A program made the translations under genes and the position numbers. The notes under the pieces are model-generated. The model was given only the letters and a program-made list of their open reading frames with translations. It had not been told where the DNA came from and made no database searches. From Oscillospiraceae bacterium (GTDB lineage Bacteria > Bacillota > Clostridia > Oscillospirales > Acutalibacteraceae), in contig JAHZCM010000109.1 of assembly GCA_019422905.1 (NCBI GenBank), forward strand, positions 1-6,829: a stretch of 6,829 nucleotides of DNA, written 5' to 3'. Positions 5,532 to 6,829 of this stretch are shown piece by piece; the first letter of the stretch is position 1, and each line of letters opens with the position of its first letter.

Positions 5532-6829
5532 TTATTTTTGAAGGGTATCGAGAATCTCGCGGATGACCACGCGCTCGTCAAACGGATATTTTTTGCCCTC
5601 GATTTCCTGATAATCCTCGTGCCCCTTGCCGGCAAGCACGATAATGTCCCCCGGCCGGGCGTTCTCGATGCACCAGCGGATCGCCTCGCGGCGGTCCGGG
5701 ATCGTGACGTATTTGCCGTCGGTCTTGTGCATGCCGACCTTGATATCCTCGATGATGTCCAGTACATTTTCATAACGGGAATTATCCGCCGTGATGACCG
5801 AAAGATCCGCAAGCCGGCCGCTCACCTCGCCCATCTCATAGCGGCGCACCTTCGGACGGTTGCCGCCCGCGCCGAACATGCAGACGAGCCGCTTCGGATG
5901 ATAGGCGCGCAGCGTCGTCAAAATGCTTTCCATGCTGACAGCGTTGTGCGCGTAGTCAATCAGCAGCGTGAAATCGCCGGGCATTTCAACCGGCTCCACG
6001 CGACCCTTGACCTTGACGGACTTCAGCCCCGCCTGCATCGCTTCGGCCGGAATCCCCAGCACACTGCACGCCGTAACCGCGCAGAGCGCGTTATAGACGT
6101 TGAACCGGCCGGGAATCGCAACATCCGCCGTAAAATTCATCCTGCCGGACACGGAAAAGCGCACGCCGAGAAAGCCCGGCGTCGTGACCAGCTCGTCGCC
6201 ATGCGCGACCATATCCGCGCCGGCATCATAGCCGTAGGTGACGAGCGTACACGTGTGATCCTGCACGATGCCCGCCCAGCTCGGGTCATCGATATTGACC
6301 ACGCCGGTGCGGCACATGCGGAACAGCATGCTCTTGCACGCCATATACTCCGCCATGTCCTTGTGCTCCGCGCCGCCGATATGATCTTCTGAAAAATTCG
6401 TGAACAGGCCGAGATCAAACGTAAAACCCGCCACGCGGTGATCCTTAAGTCCGATGGAGGAAACCTCCATCACGCAGTACTCGCAGCCCGCGTCGGCCAT
6501 CTGGCGCAGGAATTTCTGCACCTGATAGTTTTCCGGCGTCGTGTTGTCGGTCTGGATCAGCGTATCGCCGTACAGCACACCGATCGTGCCGATCACGCCG
6601 GTTTTATGGCCTGCGGCCTCCAGAATCGACCGCATCATAAACGCAGTCGTCGTCTTGCCCTTCGTGCCGGTGATGCCGATCACCTTGAGATCGTTTGCTG
6701 GATGCCCAAAAAACTCCGCGCTCAGGTAAGCGAGCGCAAGGCGCGTGTTCTCCGTGAGGATCACCGGCGCCGGAACGTCGACCGGCTCCTCCGCAATCAC
6801 TGCCGCCGCGACCTTTTCCACCGCCATCG
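5532..6829 (-). CDS. murE: UDP-N-acetylmuramyl-tripeptide synthetase MurE, 5' end outside the window
   Basis: Cytoplasmic ATP-dependent ligase that adds the third stem-peptide residue (meso-DAP or a diamine such as L-Lys) to UDP-MurNAc-L-Ala-D-Glu. About 432 residues are visible. The first Met in view (6827) is internal: family members have roughly 50-60 more residues, including the DSR motif, so the start lies beyond the right edge. Numbering from that Met, the P-loop is GITGTKGKTTT (51-61), with Lys in place of the common Asn. UDP-MurNAc contacts include DNTTPE (94-99). EVSSIGLKDHR (121-131) and FTNFSEDHIGGAEH (142-155) follow, with the expected carbamylated lysine in ACKSMLF (163-169). The C-terminal domain has DYAHN (291-295), FGAGGNRP (318-325), the amino-acid selectivity loop DNSRYEN (348-354) and GKGHEDYQ (400-407). 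Arg351 and Glu404 fit meso-DAP use, but Ser replaces Pro in the usual DNPR, so specificity is uncertain. A paralogous MurE-like ligase is a possible alternative. Confidence 0.92.
   Translation of the reverse strand, partial: MAVEKVAAAVIAEEPVDVPAPVILTENTRLALAYLSAEFFGHPANDLKVIGITGTKGKTTTAFMMRSILEAAGHKTGVIGTIGVLYGDTLIQTDNTTPENYQVQKFLRQMADAGCEYCVMEVSSIGLKDHRVAGFTFDLGLFTNFSEDHIGGAEHKDMAEYMACKSMLFRMCRTGVVNIDDPSWAGIVQDHTCTLVTYGYDAGADMVAHGDELVTTPGFLGVRFSVSGRMNFTADVAIPGRFNVYNALCAVTACSVLGIPAEAMQAGLKSVKVKGRVEPVEMPGDFTLLIDYAHNAVSMESILTTLRAYHPKRLVCMFGAGGNRPKVRRYEMGEVSGRLADLSVITADNSRYENVLDIIEDIKVGMHKTDGKYVTIPDRREAIRWCIENARPGDIIVLAGKGHEDYQEIEGKKYPFDERVVIREILDTLQK

Noticed and set aside
5538..6392. Plus-strand open frame inside murE
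   Set aside because: Fully antisense to intact MurE motifs; composition is typical of a shadow frame.
1..6829. Search by eye for CRISPR arrays, tRNA/rRNA genes, insertion sequences and attachment sites
   Set aside because: No spaced direct repeats, cloverleaf-like sequences, transposase motifs or terminal inverted repeats were seen. The window is densely filled with ordinary chromosomal genes.

Overview
The window is a compact, GC-rich bacterial segment in which all six genes lie on the minus strand. Read in transcription order (right to left) they are: murE (5' end cut by the window edge), a bleomycin-hydrolase/PepC-type cysteine aminopeptidase, murF, an unassigned coiled-coil protein, an Eis-like GNAT N-acetyltransferase, and the N-terminal part of an HTH/WYL-type transcriptional regulator (C-terminus cut by the window edge). 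Gaps between genes are about 50-107 bp, and every complete gene has a good Shine-Dalgarno sequence. The protein set, the Firmicutes-style Eis and PepC, and the variant Mur-ligase motifs (TGTKGKTT in MurE, GSVGKTT in MurF) suggest a GC-rich Clostridia member, perhaps an Oscillospirales-type gut bacterium. This placement is inference from protein style and not a database result.

Region by region: 5532-6829 holds murE, followed 5 nt after its stop by a small GC-rich hairpin. 4138-5481 holds pepC, with an intact Cys70/His364/Asn386 triad. A 107-bp leader with a hairpin precedes murF at 2678-4030. 1673-2614 encodes a 313-residue helical protein with a Gly-rich centre. 343-1581 encodes the Eis-like acetyltransferase, closed by a strong Rho-independent terminator at about 297-333. 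The regulator begins at 278 with a GTG codon, almost immediately after that terminator.

Functionally, MurE and MurF are consecutive cytoplasmic ligases that build the peptidoglycan stem peptide (third residue, then D-Ala-D-Ala). Here they are separated by an intracellular aminopeptidase. The three downstream genes have no established link to murein synthesis and may simply be co-transcribed. No mobile element, CRISPR array, tRNA or rRNA is visible, and no clearly new multi-gene system is evident. The points most worth a second look are the murE-pepC-murF order, the atypical MurE substrate motifs, the three-residue extension of the PepC C-terminus, the orphan coiled-coil family, and the terminator abutting the regulator's ribosome binding site.
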